In this document: piece after piece, positions 1-7,763 of the stretch
Layout: each line of letters begins with the position of its first letter
Position numbering within the stretch: the stretch's first letter is position 1
DNA from: Deltaproteobacteria bacterium
GTDB taxonomy: Bacteria; Myxococcota_A; UBA796; UBA2385
Direction: 5' to 3'
Length of the DNA: 64,000 nucleotides
Assembly (NCBI GenBank): GCA_016792625.1
Contig: JAEUKK010000116.1
Span: 1-64,000, forward strand
Made by a program: the position numbers and the translations under genes
Notes under the pieces: model-generated
Seen by the model: only the letters and a program-made list of their open reading frames with translations
Told to the model about the DNA's origin: nothing
The model's database searches: none

Positions 1-131
1 TGGGTCGTGGCCTCATGCAAGGCCAGCGCGAGGGCCCCCGCCGCGGCGGGCTCCACCGCCGCCATGTCACGGAGGGCGAGCACCAGCCGGGCGCTCGAGG
101 GCAGGGGGACGTCGAAGAGGTCAGCGACCAT
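1..131 (-). CDS. Partial CDS, N-terminus of unknown protein
   Basis: An ATG at 131 opens a minus-strand frame that runs off the left edge of the window, giving 43 residues. The visible part begins MVADLFDVPLPSSARLVLAL and continues with an Ala-rich, probably helical stretch. No family is recognisable from so short a piece. It lies downstream of the HTTM-like gene on the same strand after about 200 bases in which I see no gene. It could be the last gene of that operon or an independent one. Confidence 0.45.
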   Translation of the reverse strand, partial: MVADLFDVPLPSSARLVLALRDMAAVEPAAAGALALALHEATT

Positions 132-332
132 GCGGGCTCCCGTGGGCGCGGGCCGGCCGGGGTGGCCTGCGGCGCGCGCGCGGTGAGCCTACCGGGCGGA
201 CGCGGGGCGAGCGGGCCCTTGCCCGCGCTGGCGCAGGCTCTCGGAGCGTGCGGAGCGTGCCGGGTGTGGCGCGCGCGGGGGCGCGAGGCCGTGCGGGGCG
301 CCGCTCGGCCCGGAGGTGGAGGGTCACCTGGC

Positions 333-1052
333 CTACGCGCCCGACGACCGCCCCTCCGACGGAGGGCCGCGCTCCGCGCGCGCCGCGCGGTCCTCCGCCC
401 CCTCCACCCCCTCCGCCCACAACAACGCCCCCAAACACGCCACCCACGGCAGGTACACGTACCCCATCAGCACCGCGATCCCGACGTGCATCAGCCCAAT
501 CAGCCCCACCATCGGGGCCCGCGCCCGGCGCAGCAGCAGCAGGGGCCCGGCGAGCTCGATGACCAAGGCCCCCGCGGCGAGGGCGGCGGCGAGGGTGGGG
601 CGCGCGGCGACGAAGAGGCGGGGCGCGGCCAGCCAGTCTGGCGCGGTGAGCGCGCGCTCGAGCAGCAGCAGGGCGTGGGCCTGGGGGTCGAGCCAGCCGG
701 TGCCGTTGGCCAGCAGCTTGGCCAGCCCGGCCAACAGGTAGGTGCCCGCGGCCGCGCCCCAGGCGGCCTCGCGCGCGCCGCGGGCCGGGGCGGCGCGGTC
801 GAGGCGGGCGCCGAGCAGGCCGCAGAGCAGCAGGGCCGAGGGCATGTGCTTGCCGTGCTGCACGCCGGGGCCGTCGACGAGGTGCTCGAGGGCGGCGTTG
901 AGCGCCAGCGGGGCGAGGGTGGCCAGGGTGGGGCCGAGCGTCCAGGGCGCGGCCAGCCAGGCCCGCAGGCCGAGCAGGCCGAGCAGCAGCGCGCCGAGGG
1001 CCGCCGCCGGGTGCAGCTGGCGGGCCAGGGCGTCGGCCGCGCCGAGCTGCAC
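333..1052 (-). CDS. HTTM-like multi-pass membrane protein
   Basis: The product has about 239 residues, mostly hydrophobic helices. It resembles HTTM-domain proteins (the membrane domain shared with vitamin-K-dependent gamma-carboxylase): a helix containing LLAGLAKLLANGTGWLDP, a later ELAGPLLLL helix, and a final MVGLIGLMHVGIAVLMGY helix with a conserved-looking His. HTTM proteins are membrane enzymes or pore-like proteins, but the reaction here is unknown. The GTG at 1052 is the first standard start. The frame stays open to the previous gene and the segment just upstream (1053-1090) also codes for a hydrophobic helix, so the true start may be further upstream. It follows the small membrane gene at 1148-1549 and probably forms a unit with it. 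Confidence 0.6.
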   Translation of the reverse strand: MQLGAADALARQLHPAAALGALLLGLLGLRAWLAAPWTLGPTLATLAPLALNAALEHLVDGPGVQHGKHMPSALLLCGLLGARLDRAAPARGAREAAWGAAAGTYLLAGLAKLLANGTGWLDPQAHALLLLERALTAPDWLAAPRLFVAARPTLAAALAAGALVIELAGPLLLLRRARAPMVGLIGLMHVGIAVLMGYVYLPWVACLGALLWAEGVEGAEDRAARAERGPPSEGRSSGA

Positions 1053-1147
1053 GACGCCCAGGCCCCCGACCCAGAGGGCCGCGGCGCCGCGCCCCCCGCG
1101 GGCGGCGTTGGAGAGCGCGGAGGGCGCGGGAGGTATGGGGGGAGAGA

Positions 1148-1549
1148 TTAGGGGGGCCAGGCGGACCCCCGCTGGAGCACGCGCTCCTCGACCTGGGGGC
1201 CCGCGGGGCCTGGCCGCACGAGCAGCAGGCCCACCTCGACGGGGAGCGGGCCCGGGCCCGGGCGCAGGCGCCCGCGGACCTGCGCTGCCTGCTCATCGAA
1301 GACGTAGAGCATCGAGCAGGGCACCTCGGGCGGCGGGCGGAAGGCCTCGGGGTCGAGGTCGGCGAAGGCCGCGTAGTCGCGCAGGTCGGCCCGCTGGCCG
1401 TCGACCCGGATGAGGGGGACGGCGCCGTGGTCACGTTGGCCGAGGTCGGCGTACATGCTGTAGCGGGACCAGGGGTAGACCTCGCCGAAGAGCAGCCCGC
1501 CCCCGGTGGTCAGCGCGAGGGCCACGAGGCCGGCGCGGTGCGGCCTCAC
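1148..1549 (-). CDS. Small membrane-anchored protein, HTTM companion
   Basis: The product has 133 residues. An N-terminal hydrophobic segment (residues 6-24) is followed by YPWSRYSMYADL and a soluble C-terminal domain. The aromatic/SMYA segment resembles short proteins encoded next to HTTM-family genes, but this is an inference from memory of such neighbourhoods. The GTG start at 1549 overlaps the TGA of the ATP-grasp gene (GTGA), which indicates translational coupling. The only segment long enough to span a membrane is the N-terminal one, so the domain is probably periplasmic. Function is unknown. Confidence 0.6.
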   Translation of the reverse strand: MRPHRAGLVALALTTGGGLLFGEVYPWSRYSMYADLGQRDHGAVPLIRVDGQRADLRDYAAFADLDPEAFRPPPEVPCSMLYVFDEQAAQVRGRLRPGPGPLPVEVGLLLVRPGPAGPQVEERVLQRGSAWPP

Positions 1550-2955
1550 CCGCCCAGCCCGACGGCGGGGGCGAGCGCGGGCAGGTCGATGCCCCAGGCC
1601 GCGCGGGCGGCGCGCAGGGCGTCGGCGAAGCGGGGCGCCAGCGGCGGGCCGCGGCGCAGCAGGGCCGGGTCGGGGTCGAGGGTGAGCACGCCGTGGGTGC
1701 CCGTGTCGGTCCAGCGCAGGGCGGCGGGGGCGGCGCGGGCCTGCGGGGCGGCCCGCCAGACCCCGTCGGCGTCGGGGAGCAGGGGCAGGGGCGGCGGCGC
1801 GGGGCTCGGCGGCGGCGCGATGTGGTGCAGGTGGGCGTTGACCACCCGCCGGTGGTCGATGGCCGGGAGCAGCGCGCGCTCCAGCTCTTCGGCGCGCAGG
1901 CGCAGCGGGGCGCCGGCCCGCAGCGCGCGGTCGACGAGGTGGAGAGGGGGCCCGGGGCAGACGGTCTCGAGCAAGCTCAGGCCGGCGGAGAAGCGCGCGT
2001 TGAGCTCGGTGGGGAGGAAGGCGCCGTCGGGCGTGGCGATGCCGTCGATGGAGAAGCCGCCGACCCAGCCATAGGTGGCCCGCAGGTGCGCGCCCACCGC
2101 CCGGGCCAGGGCCCGCATCGAGGCGCGCAGCTCCCAGCTGGCGTCCCAGGTGGTCGCCATGCCGCAGAGCACGAAGCGGCCGGTGGGCGGTTCCCGCAGG
2201 ACGATCATCTCCATCGGTCGCATCACCGCGACCCCATCGGTCAAGACCACCGCCTGGATCGCGCAGGGCACGCCGGCGAGGTGGGGCATGACCCGCACCT
2301 GCGCGCAGCGCCCATGGAGCGCCGCGTGGGCCGCCGCGGCGCTGGTGGCGTCGTGCACGTGGCGGGTGGTCAGGGCGCCGCCCTCGATGGTGGTCGTGTT
2401 GTCGCCGGCCCAGACCGTGCCCGCCCCCTGGTCGAGCTGGGCGGCGGCGGCCGCGGCCTGGGGCAGCGGCACCACCAGCCGCGGGGCGCGGGGCAGGCCG
2501 AGCTGGTCCCAGAGCGCGTCGATGGTGGTCTTGTCTTCGAGCGCCCGGCGGGCCTGGGGGTCGACCCCGCCCCAGAGCGGGCGGCCGGCCACCGTACGCA
2601 GGTCGGTGGCGTGGGGGCAGAGGACCTGGGCCTCGCCCTCGGGGTCGAGCGCGTCGATAAAGGCCCGCAGGCCGGCAGAGGCCGAGCCCATCAGCAGCTC
2701 GTAGCGCTGAAACTCGCGGATGAAGTCATCGCCGGCCGGGCCGGCCTCACCCTGCTCTTCGGCCACCCAGGTGGGGAGGGTCGCGGGCAGCGCGCCCCGA
2801 CCGCGCCGCACGGCGGCCACCCCGCGCACGGTGGCGCCGAGCTGCTCGAGCTGCTCGACCACGCTGGCCGCGGCGCCCAGGCGGGGCCAGGCGAGGATCA
2901 GCGGCTGGCGCGCCAAGGCCGCCTGCAGCGGCCCCCAGAGGCCGTGCAGGCTCAT
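1546..2955 (-). CDS. ATP-grasp family protein
   Basis: The product has 469 residues. The C-terminal half carries the hallmark of ATP-grasp ligases: GGFSIDGI (about residue 299) followed by FLPTELNARFSAG (about 313-325), where E317 and N319 would bind Mg-ATP. EDKTT near 140 fits the usual first ATP-binding lysine. An N-terminal pre-ATP-grasp-like domain (1-130) precedes it. ATP-grasp enzymes join a carboxylate to an amine or thiol through an acyl phosphate; the substrate here cannot be read from sequence. The gene overlaps its neighbours by 4 bases on both sides, so it is surely co-translated with the hotdog thioesterase upstream and the small membrane protein downstream. Confidence 0.75.
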   Translation of the reverse strand: MSLHGLWGPLQAALARQPLILAWPRLGAAASVVEQLEQLGATVRGVAAVRRGRGALPATLPTWVAEEQGEAGPAGDDFIREFQRYELLMGSASAGLRAFIDALDPEGEAQVLCPHATDLRTVAGRPLWGGVDPQARRALEDKTTIDALWDQLGLPRAPRLVVPLPQAAAAAAQLDQGAGTVWAGDNTTTIEGGALTTRHVHDATSAAAAHAALHGRCAQVRVMPHLAGVPCAIQAVVLTDGVAVMRPMEMIVLREPPTGRFVLCGMATTWDASWELRASMRALARAVGAHLRATYGWVGGFSIDGIATPDGAFLPTELNARFSAGLSLLETVCPGPPLHLVDRALRAGAPLRLRAEELERALLPAIDHRRVVNAHLHHIAPPPSPAPPPLPLLPDADGVWRAAPQARAAPAALRWTDTGTHGVLTLDPDPALLRRGPPLAPRFADALRAARAAWGIDLPALAPAVGLGG

Positions 2956-3476
2956 GGGGCCCCCTTGCCGCGGTGCACGGCGTAGACCACGGCGGCGCGG
3001 GCGCAGGGCTGCGCCGGATCGCCCTGGTGCACGGTGACCTCGGCCATGGCCACCCGGCCGCCGGCGCGCAGCAGGCGGGCCTCGCCGAAGAGGTCGGCGC
3101 CGGTCACCGCGGGGCGCAGGTAGTCGATGCGCAGGTCGATGGTGCTGACCCGGTCCTCGGGGGCGACCTGGCTGAAGACGGCGAGGCCGCCGGCCACGTC
3201 GGCCAGGGTGGCCAGCACGCCGCCGTGCACCGCGGGGCGGAAGGGGTCGCCGGTCAGCTCGGGGCGGGGCGGGATGCGGACGCGGGCGAGGCCCGCCGCC
3301 AGCTGCTCGCAGCGCAGCCCGAGGTGGGCGTGCAGGGGGATCTGGCGCTCAAACAGCGCGCGCAGCGCCGCTTCGCGGGCCGGGGCCAGCGGCGCGGGCC
3401 CGTCGGCGGCCGCCTCGGGCCACGGCGGGGCGGGCGGCGGCGGCGCCGCGGTCATGTCGGGCGGCGTGGTCGGCAT
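2952..3476 (-). CDS. PaaI-type hotdog thioesterase
   Basis: The product has 174 residues. After a Pro/Ala-rich N-terminus, the core shows the PaaI signature HGGVLATLADVAGGLAVF (about residues 84-101), with the Asp of the LADVAGG helix as the likely catalytic acid. DLRIDYLRP and GRVAMAEVTV are the usual hotdog strands. Such enzymes hydrolyse acyl-CoA thioesters in the cytosol. I prefer ATG 3476 over GTG 3482 because a GGAG lies 5 bases upstream of it. The stop overlaps the ATP-grasp start by 4 bases. Within this operon it may release or proofread an acyl-thioester intermediate, which is inference. Confidence 0.8.
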   Translation of the reverse strand: MPTTPPDMTAAPPPPAPPWPEAAADGPAPLAPAREAALRALFERQIPLHAHLGLRCEQLAAGLARVRIPPRPELTGDPFRPAVHGGVLATLADVAGGLAVFSQVAPEDRVSTIDLRIDYLRPAVTGADLFGEARLLRAGGRVAMAEVTVHQGDPAQPCARAAVVYAVHRGKGAP

Positions 3477-3518
3477 GGGCACTCCGCGGCGCGCTTAGCA
3501 CCGCGCCCCGGCGCGGGC

Positions 3519-4625
3519 TCAGGCCGCCCGGCCGGCCAGCACCCAGGTGCCGCCGGGCTGCTGCTCGTCGGACCAGGCGGCCCGCTCGGCGAGGCCGACC
3601 ACCTGCAGGCTCTCGGTCAAGGTGCGCCGCTCGAACCAGATGCGCCGGTTCGGCCGGGCCCAGATCGGGTCGTCGTAGCCGCGCATGCGGTGCACGGGGT
3701 GGTCGAGCAGGTCGACGTGCAGCACCAGCAGGCCATCGTCGGCGAGCAGGCTGCCCAGGCCGTCGAGCAGCAGGATGCCCTCGTCCTCTTCTTCGACGCA
3801 GCCGCCGAACAGCACCAGGTCGAAGGGCTCGGCGTCGAGCTCGGCCAGGGACTCGACCACCGGCAGGGGGCCGAGGCGGCGCTCCATCCACCGGCGGCGG
3901 CGCGGGTCGGGCTCGACCCCCACGACCTCAAAACCGGCCCACTTGGCCGCGGCGAGGCGGTCACCCCAGCCGCTGCCGATGTCGAGCAGGCGGAGGGGGC
4001 GGCCGGCCGCGCCGGTGCCCAACGTCGCCCGCACCCGCAGCAGGAGCTGCTCATGCCGGAGCAGGGCGGCGTGCAGGCGCGCCTCGTCAGGCGGCAGCGG
4101 CCCAGGCGCGTGGGCGCCCACCGCGGCCGCGGCCTCGTAGGTCTGCAGCGCGGCGTCCGAGGGCGGGCGCAGCACGCGGACCAAGCCGCAGCCGGCGCAG
4201 CGGGCCCAGGTGCGCAGCGCGTCGAGGTGCTGCGCGCCGGGCACCCGGTCGGCGAGGGTGCCCGCCCAGATCGGCTCGGCGGCCGCACCCCCGCAGCAGG
4301 GGCAGCTGGCCTCGGCGAACTCGCCGATCCAGGCGCTCGGACCGTCCGCGCCCGCGTCGAGGGTCTCGGCCCAGGGCATGGCGGCGAGGCGGCCGTCGGC
4401 CCGCAGCGCCGAGCGGAACTGGGGCAGGGCCTCGCCGGCCAAGCCGAGCCGGGCCAGGCCCGCGGCGAGCTGGAGGGTGGCCACCGGGTGGCCGGGGCAC
4501 TCGCGCAGCAGGCGCTCGGCCAAGGCGCAGGCGCTCGCCGGATCCTCGGGCAGCAGGTGGCTGGTGTCGCTGAGGACGGCGTGCAGCTCGTCCTCAAGGG
4601 AGCGGTGCGGGTCGCGTGTGGGCAT
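3519..4625 (-). CDS. Zinc-ribbon and SAM-dependent methyltransferase with TPR-like N-terminus
   Basis: The product has 368 residues. Residues 1-85 form helical TPR-like pairs (CALAERLLRECPGHPVATLQ). Residues 108-111 (CPCC) and 143-146 (CAGC) make a zinc ribbon ending in CGLV. A class I methyltransferase domain follows, with the SAM loop LLDIGSGWGDRLAAAKWAGF at 213-232 and acidic VGVEPDP. The ribbon-plus-methyltransferase layout is known from sugar and small-molecule C- or N-methyltransferases. The start at 4625 has no strong ribosome-binding site. The gene sits 42 bases upstream of the thioesterase, reads the same way, and probably heads the ATP-grasp/HTTM operon. Confidence 0.7.
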   Translation of the reverse strand: MPTRDPHRSLEDELHAVLSDTSHLLPEDPASACALAERLLRECPGHPVATLQLAAGLARLGLAGEALPQFRSALRADGRLAAMPWAETLDAGADGPSAWIGEFAEASCPCCGGAAAEPIWAGTLADRVPGAQHLDALRTWARCAGCGLVRVLRPPSDAALQTYEAAAAVGAHAPGPLPPDEARLHAALLRHEQLLLRVRATLGTGAAGRPLRLLDIGSGWGDRLAAAKWAGFEVVGVEPDPRRRRWMERRLGPLPVVESLAELDAEPFDLVLFGGCVEEEDEGILLLDGLGSLLADDGLLVLHVDLLDHPVHRMRGYDDPIWARPNRRIWFERRTLTESLQVVGLAERAAWSDEQQPGGTWVLAGRAA

Positions 4626-4697
4626 GGCCCCAGATCGGCCCCAGCGGCCCCGCCTTGAGCAGGGCGGCGCACGATAGGCCGGATCGGGAGGCCTGCT

Positions 4698-5963
4698 TTG
4701 CCCGACGCCCCGCCGCGCCCCGGCCTGCTTGCCCACCCCGCCGGGCGGATCGGGCTGCTCGCCTCGCTGTACCTGAGCCAAGGCCTGCCCTATGGCTTCT
4801 TCGTGCAGGCCCTGCCGGTGATCCTGCGCGAGCAGGGGCTCTCGCTCGAGCTCATCGGCGCGAGCAGCGGCCTCGCCTTGCCCTGGGCGCTGAAATTCCT
4901 CTGGGCGCCCCTGGTCGACCGCTTCGGGCTGCCCGCGCTGGGCTGGCGCCGCACCTGGCTCCTCCCCCTGCAGGCCGCGGCGGTGCTCGCCCTGCTCGGC
5001 TTCGCGCTCACCCCGCCCGCGCTGGCCATCTATGCCCTGGTGGGCGGGGTCTTGCTCCTCAACCTGCTCTCGGCGACGCAGGACATCGCCACCGACGGCC
5101 TCGCGGTCAGCGTGCTGCGGCCGGCCGAGCGCGGCCTGGGCAACGGCGTGCAGGTGGCCGGCTACCGGGTGGGCATGCTGTTGGGCGGCGGGCTCATCCT
5201 CGCCGCCAGCGACCAGCTCGGCTGGGCGGGCAGCTTTGGCCTGATGGCGGGCATCTTGGCGCTGGCCAGCGTGCCGGTGCTCTTGCTGCGGCCCGAGGAA
5301 GACCCCGCGCCCGCGCCCGCGGCGGCCGGTGGGCCCAAAGCCCCGGGCCTGTGGCGGCTGCCGGGGGCCGCGGCTTGGTTCGGCTTCATCGCCCTGTTCA
5401 AGCTGGGCGACCACTTCACCACGGGCATGGTGCGGCCCCTGCTGGTCGATCTGGGCTGGTCGGCCGGGCAGATCGGCGAGGTGGTGGGCGTGGTCGGTTT
5501 TGGCGCCGCCCTGCTCGGGGCCCTGGCCGGCGGGGCCCTGGTGCGGCCCTTGGGCCCCGACCGCGCGCTCTGGGCGCTCGGCGGCGGGCAGGCCCTGGCC
5601 TTGCTCGCCTTGGCCCCGGCGGCGGCGATCGCCCAGGCCGGCGGCGGGGATGGGGCGCTGATCGGGGCGGTCATCGGCGAGCACTTCTTCGCCTCGATGG
5701 CCACCGCGGCGCTCTTCTCGCGCATGATGGACGCGAGCCGCCCCGGGAGCGGCGGCGCCGACTACACGCTCCAGGCCAGCGTGGTGGTCGCGGCCAACGG
5801 GGTCGGCGCGGCGCTGGCCGGCGTGTCCGCCGGGGCGCTCGGCTACCCGGCCCACTTCGCCCTCGGCGGGCTCATCGCCGCGCTGGGCGTGGTCCCCGCG
5901 CTCTGGGCGGCCCGCCGCGGCGGTTTTGCCTTCCCGGCCCGCGCCCGGGCCCCCGGCGCCTAA
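4698..5963 (+). CDS. AmpG-like MFS permease
   Basis: The product has 421 residues and about 12 predicted membrane helices. The N-terminus (LYLSQGLPYGFFVQALPVIL) and LPWALKFLWAPLVDRFGLP match the muropeptide permease AmpG and relatives, as does the helix-4 region LLSATQDIATDGLAVSVL. AmpG carries GlcNAc-anhydroMurNAc peptides into the cytosol for cell-wall recycling. Eukaryotic acetyl-CoA transporters share this fold, so the substrate remains open. The TTG start at 4698 has GGGAGG about 6 bases upstream. It is divergent from the methyltransferase gene and stands alone on its strand. Confidence 0.75.
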   Translation: MPDAPPRPGLLAHPAGRIGLLASLYLSQGLPYGFFVQALPVILREQGLSLELIGASSGLALPWALKFLWAPLVDRFGLPALGWRRTWLLPLQAAAVLALLGFALTPPALAIYALVGGVLLLNLLSATQDIATDGLAVSVLRPAERGLGNGVQVAGYRVGMLLGGGLILAASDQLGWAGSFGLMAGILALASVPVLLLRPEEDPAPAPAAAGGPKAPGLWRLPGAAAWFGFIALFKLGDHFTTGMVRPLLVDLGWSAGQIGEVVGVVGFGAALLGALAGGALVRPLGPDRALWALGGGQALALLALAPAAAIAQAGGGDGALIGAVIGEHFFASMATAALFSRMMDASRPGSGGADYTLQASVVVAANGVGAALAGVSAGALGYPAHFALGGLIAALGVVPALWAARRGGFAFPARARAPGA

Positions 5964-6158
5964 GCCCGGAGGGCCCCGCCTGCGCCGTGTGGGCCCCGCG
6001 CGGGGCGGCCAAGGGGAGGGGAGCTGCGCCGCGACAGGCGCGCCGCGGTTTTGTCGGATCGGTGGCCCCGGCTCGCCCAAGGTGGCGCCTGGACGGCTAT
6101 CTTCGGCCGATGGCACGGCCCTTGCTCAACGGCTGGGCACACCCGCGACGGAGGAACC

Positions 6159-7727
6159 ATGGCACGCCTGCTCCCCACCCCTCTCCTCATTGGCCTGCTG
6201 GCCGGCCCGCTGGCCCTCGGCGGCTGCGCGGCCAGCGAAGGTGCTCTGGCCGCCTACGACTCCGGCTACGCCTCGGGCGCAGAGGACCTCGGCGAGGCGG
6301 GCGACGACGGTGGCGCTGGCGACGACGGGTATGCGCCCGAAGAGCCCGAGGCCGAGCTGGGCCGCCCGCCCGCCGCCACCCCCCGCTACGTCTTTGTGGC
6401 GAACACCGACCGCGACACGGTCACGCGCATCGAGGTCGCCACCCTCGCCGTGATCACCGCCCCGGTGGGGGCCGGCCCGACCGAGGTCATCGTGAGCCCC
6501 GACAACAGCGTGGCGGCGGTGTTCAACGAGGGCTCTGACGACCTGACCGTGCTCGACACCGAGGCGCTGAGCCAAGCCACGGTGGGGCTGCGGCCGAACC
6601 TCAACCAGATCGTGATGTCGGGCGACGGGGAGTGGGTGGCCGCCTGGCACGACGGCGCGCTCGAGGACACCAGCGTCGGCGCGACCTCCTACAACGAGGT
6701 CTCGCTGGTCCACCTCGGTCGCCTCGACCATACGCCCTTGATCGTCGGCTACAACCCGCGCCAGGTGCGTTTCACGCCCGACCACCAGCGCCTGCTCGTG
6801 GTCAGCGATGACTACCTCTCCATCGTCGATCTGACCGCAGACGGTCTCGAGCCCCTGCGGGTGCGCATCGCCGCCGACACGCTCGACGCGCCGGTGGCTG
6901 AAGAGCTGGTGCTGACCCCCGACGGCCAGACGGCGATCATCCGGCAGTTCGGCGCGACCGAGCTGGTGGTGGTCGATCTGGTGACCGGCGAGGTCGGCGC
7001 GATCGCGGTGGGCGACAACCCGACCGACATCGACGTGACCCCCGACGGCACCCAGGCGGTGGCGGTGGCCCGGGGCAGCAACGAGCTCTGGATCTACGCG
7101 CTCAGCGACGTCTTCGCCGAGCCCCAGGTCATCGTGCTGCCCGACGCGGTGCCCTTTGGCAGCGTGCTCATGTCGCCCGACAACTCCCGCGGGCTGCTCT
7201 ACAGCACGGCCAGCGGCGCGCCGGCCTTCGCCGCCTGGGACCGCGCGGCCCCCATCGAGGACTCCATCTCGCTCTACGGCCTGCTCAAGGGCGTGGCGGG
7301 CATGGCGCTCTCGCCGGATGGCAAGGCGGGCATCGTGCTGCACCAGGCCGGCGCCAACGGCGACCTCGACAGCGCCTCGCCCTTCTACAACCGCGACGCG
7401 CTGACCCTGGTCGACATGGACGACTACTTCACCAACCCCATCCGGCTGGTCGCGCCGCCCGAGCAGCTGGCGAGCACCCGCGACGGCGGGCTCGGCTTCC
7501 TGACCCTCGAGGGCACCGCGAGCCTGCTGCAGCTCGACTACGCCCGCCTCATCCATGACGAGGTGCCGCTGAGCAGCGCGGCGGCGCACCTCGGCGTGCT
7601 GCCCGAGGGCCGCACCGTCTACGTCAGCCAGGAGCACCCGCTCGGCCGGATCAGCTTCTACGCGCCGGACTCGGGCGACCTGCAGACCATCACCGGCTTT
7701 GAGCTGAACGCGGCCATCGAGCGCTGA
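6159..7727 (+). CDS. Beta-propeller lipoprotein A
   Basis: The product has 522 residues. A signal peptide ends in the lipobox LGGC, followed by an acidic Gly/Asp linker and PATPRYVFVANTDRDTVTRI, the start of a YVTN/NHL-like propeller. Repeated blade phrases such as VIVSPDNSVAAVFN, LVLTPDGQTAIIRQ and IDVTPDGTQAVAVA occur through the chain. ATG 6159 is chosen because GGAGGA lies 3 bases before it and a perfect lipoprotein signal follows. The next two genes follow at 36- and 24-base spacing on the same strand, so the three probably form one operon. Its C-terminal end (LGRISFYAPDSGDLQTITGF) resembles that of the next gene, showing paralogy. Binding partner is unknown. Confidence 0.75.
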   Translation: MARLLPTPLLIGLLAGPLALGGCAASEGALAAYDSGYASGAEDLGEAGDDGGAGDDGYAPEEPEAELGRPPAATPRYVFVANTDRDTVTRIEVATLAVITAPVGAGPTEVIVSPDNSVAAVFNEGSDDLTVLDTEALSQATVGLRPNLNQIVMSGDGEWVAAWHDGALEDTSVGATSYNEVSLVHLGRLDHTPLIVGYNPRQVRFTPDHQRLLVVSDDYLSIVDLTADGLEPLRVRIAADTLDAPVAEELVLTPDGQTAIIRQFGATELVVVDLVTGEVGAIAVGDNPTDIDVTPDGTQAVAVARGSNELWIYALSDVFAEPQVIVLPDAVPFGSVLMSPDNSRGLLYSTASGAPAFAAWDRAAPIEDSISLYGLLKGVAGMALSPDGKAGIVLHQAGANGDLDSASPFYNRDALTLVDMDDYFTNPIRLVAPPEQLASTRDGGLGFLTLEGTASLLQLDYARLIHDEVPLSSAAAHLGVLPEGRTVYVSQEHPLGRISFYAPDSGDLQTITGFELNAAIER

Positions 7728-7763
7728 GCGCGGCCCCTCCCTCCCTCTCGATTGGAGCTCCCC

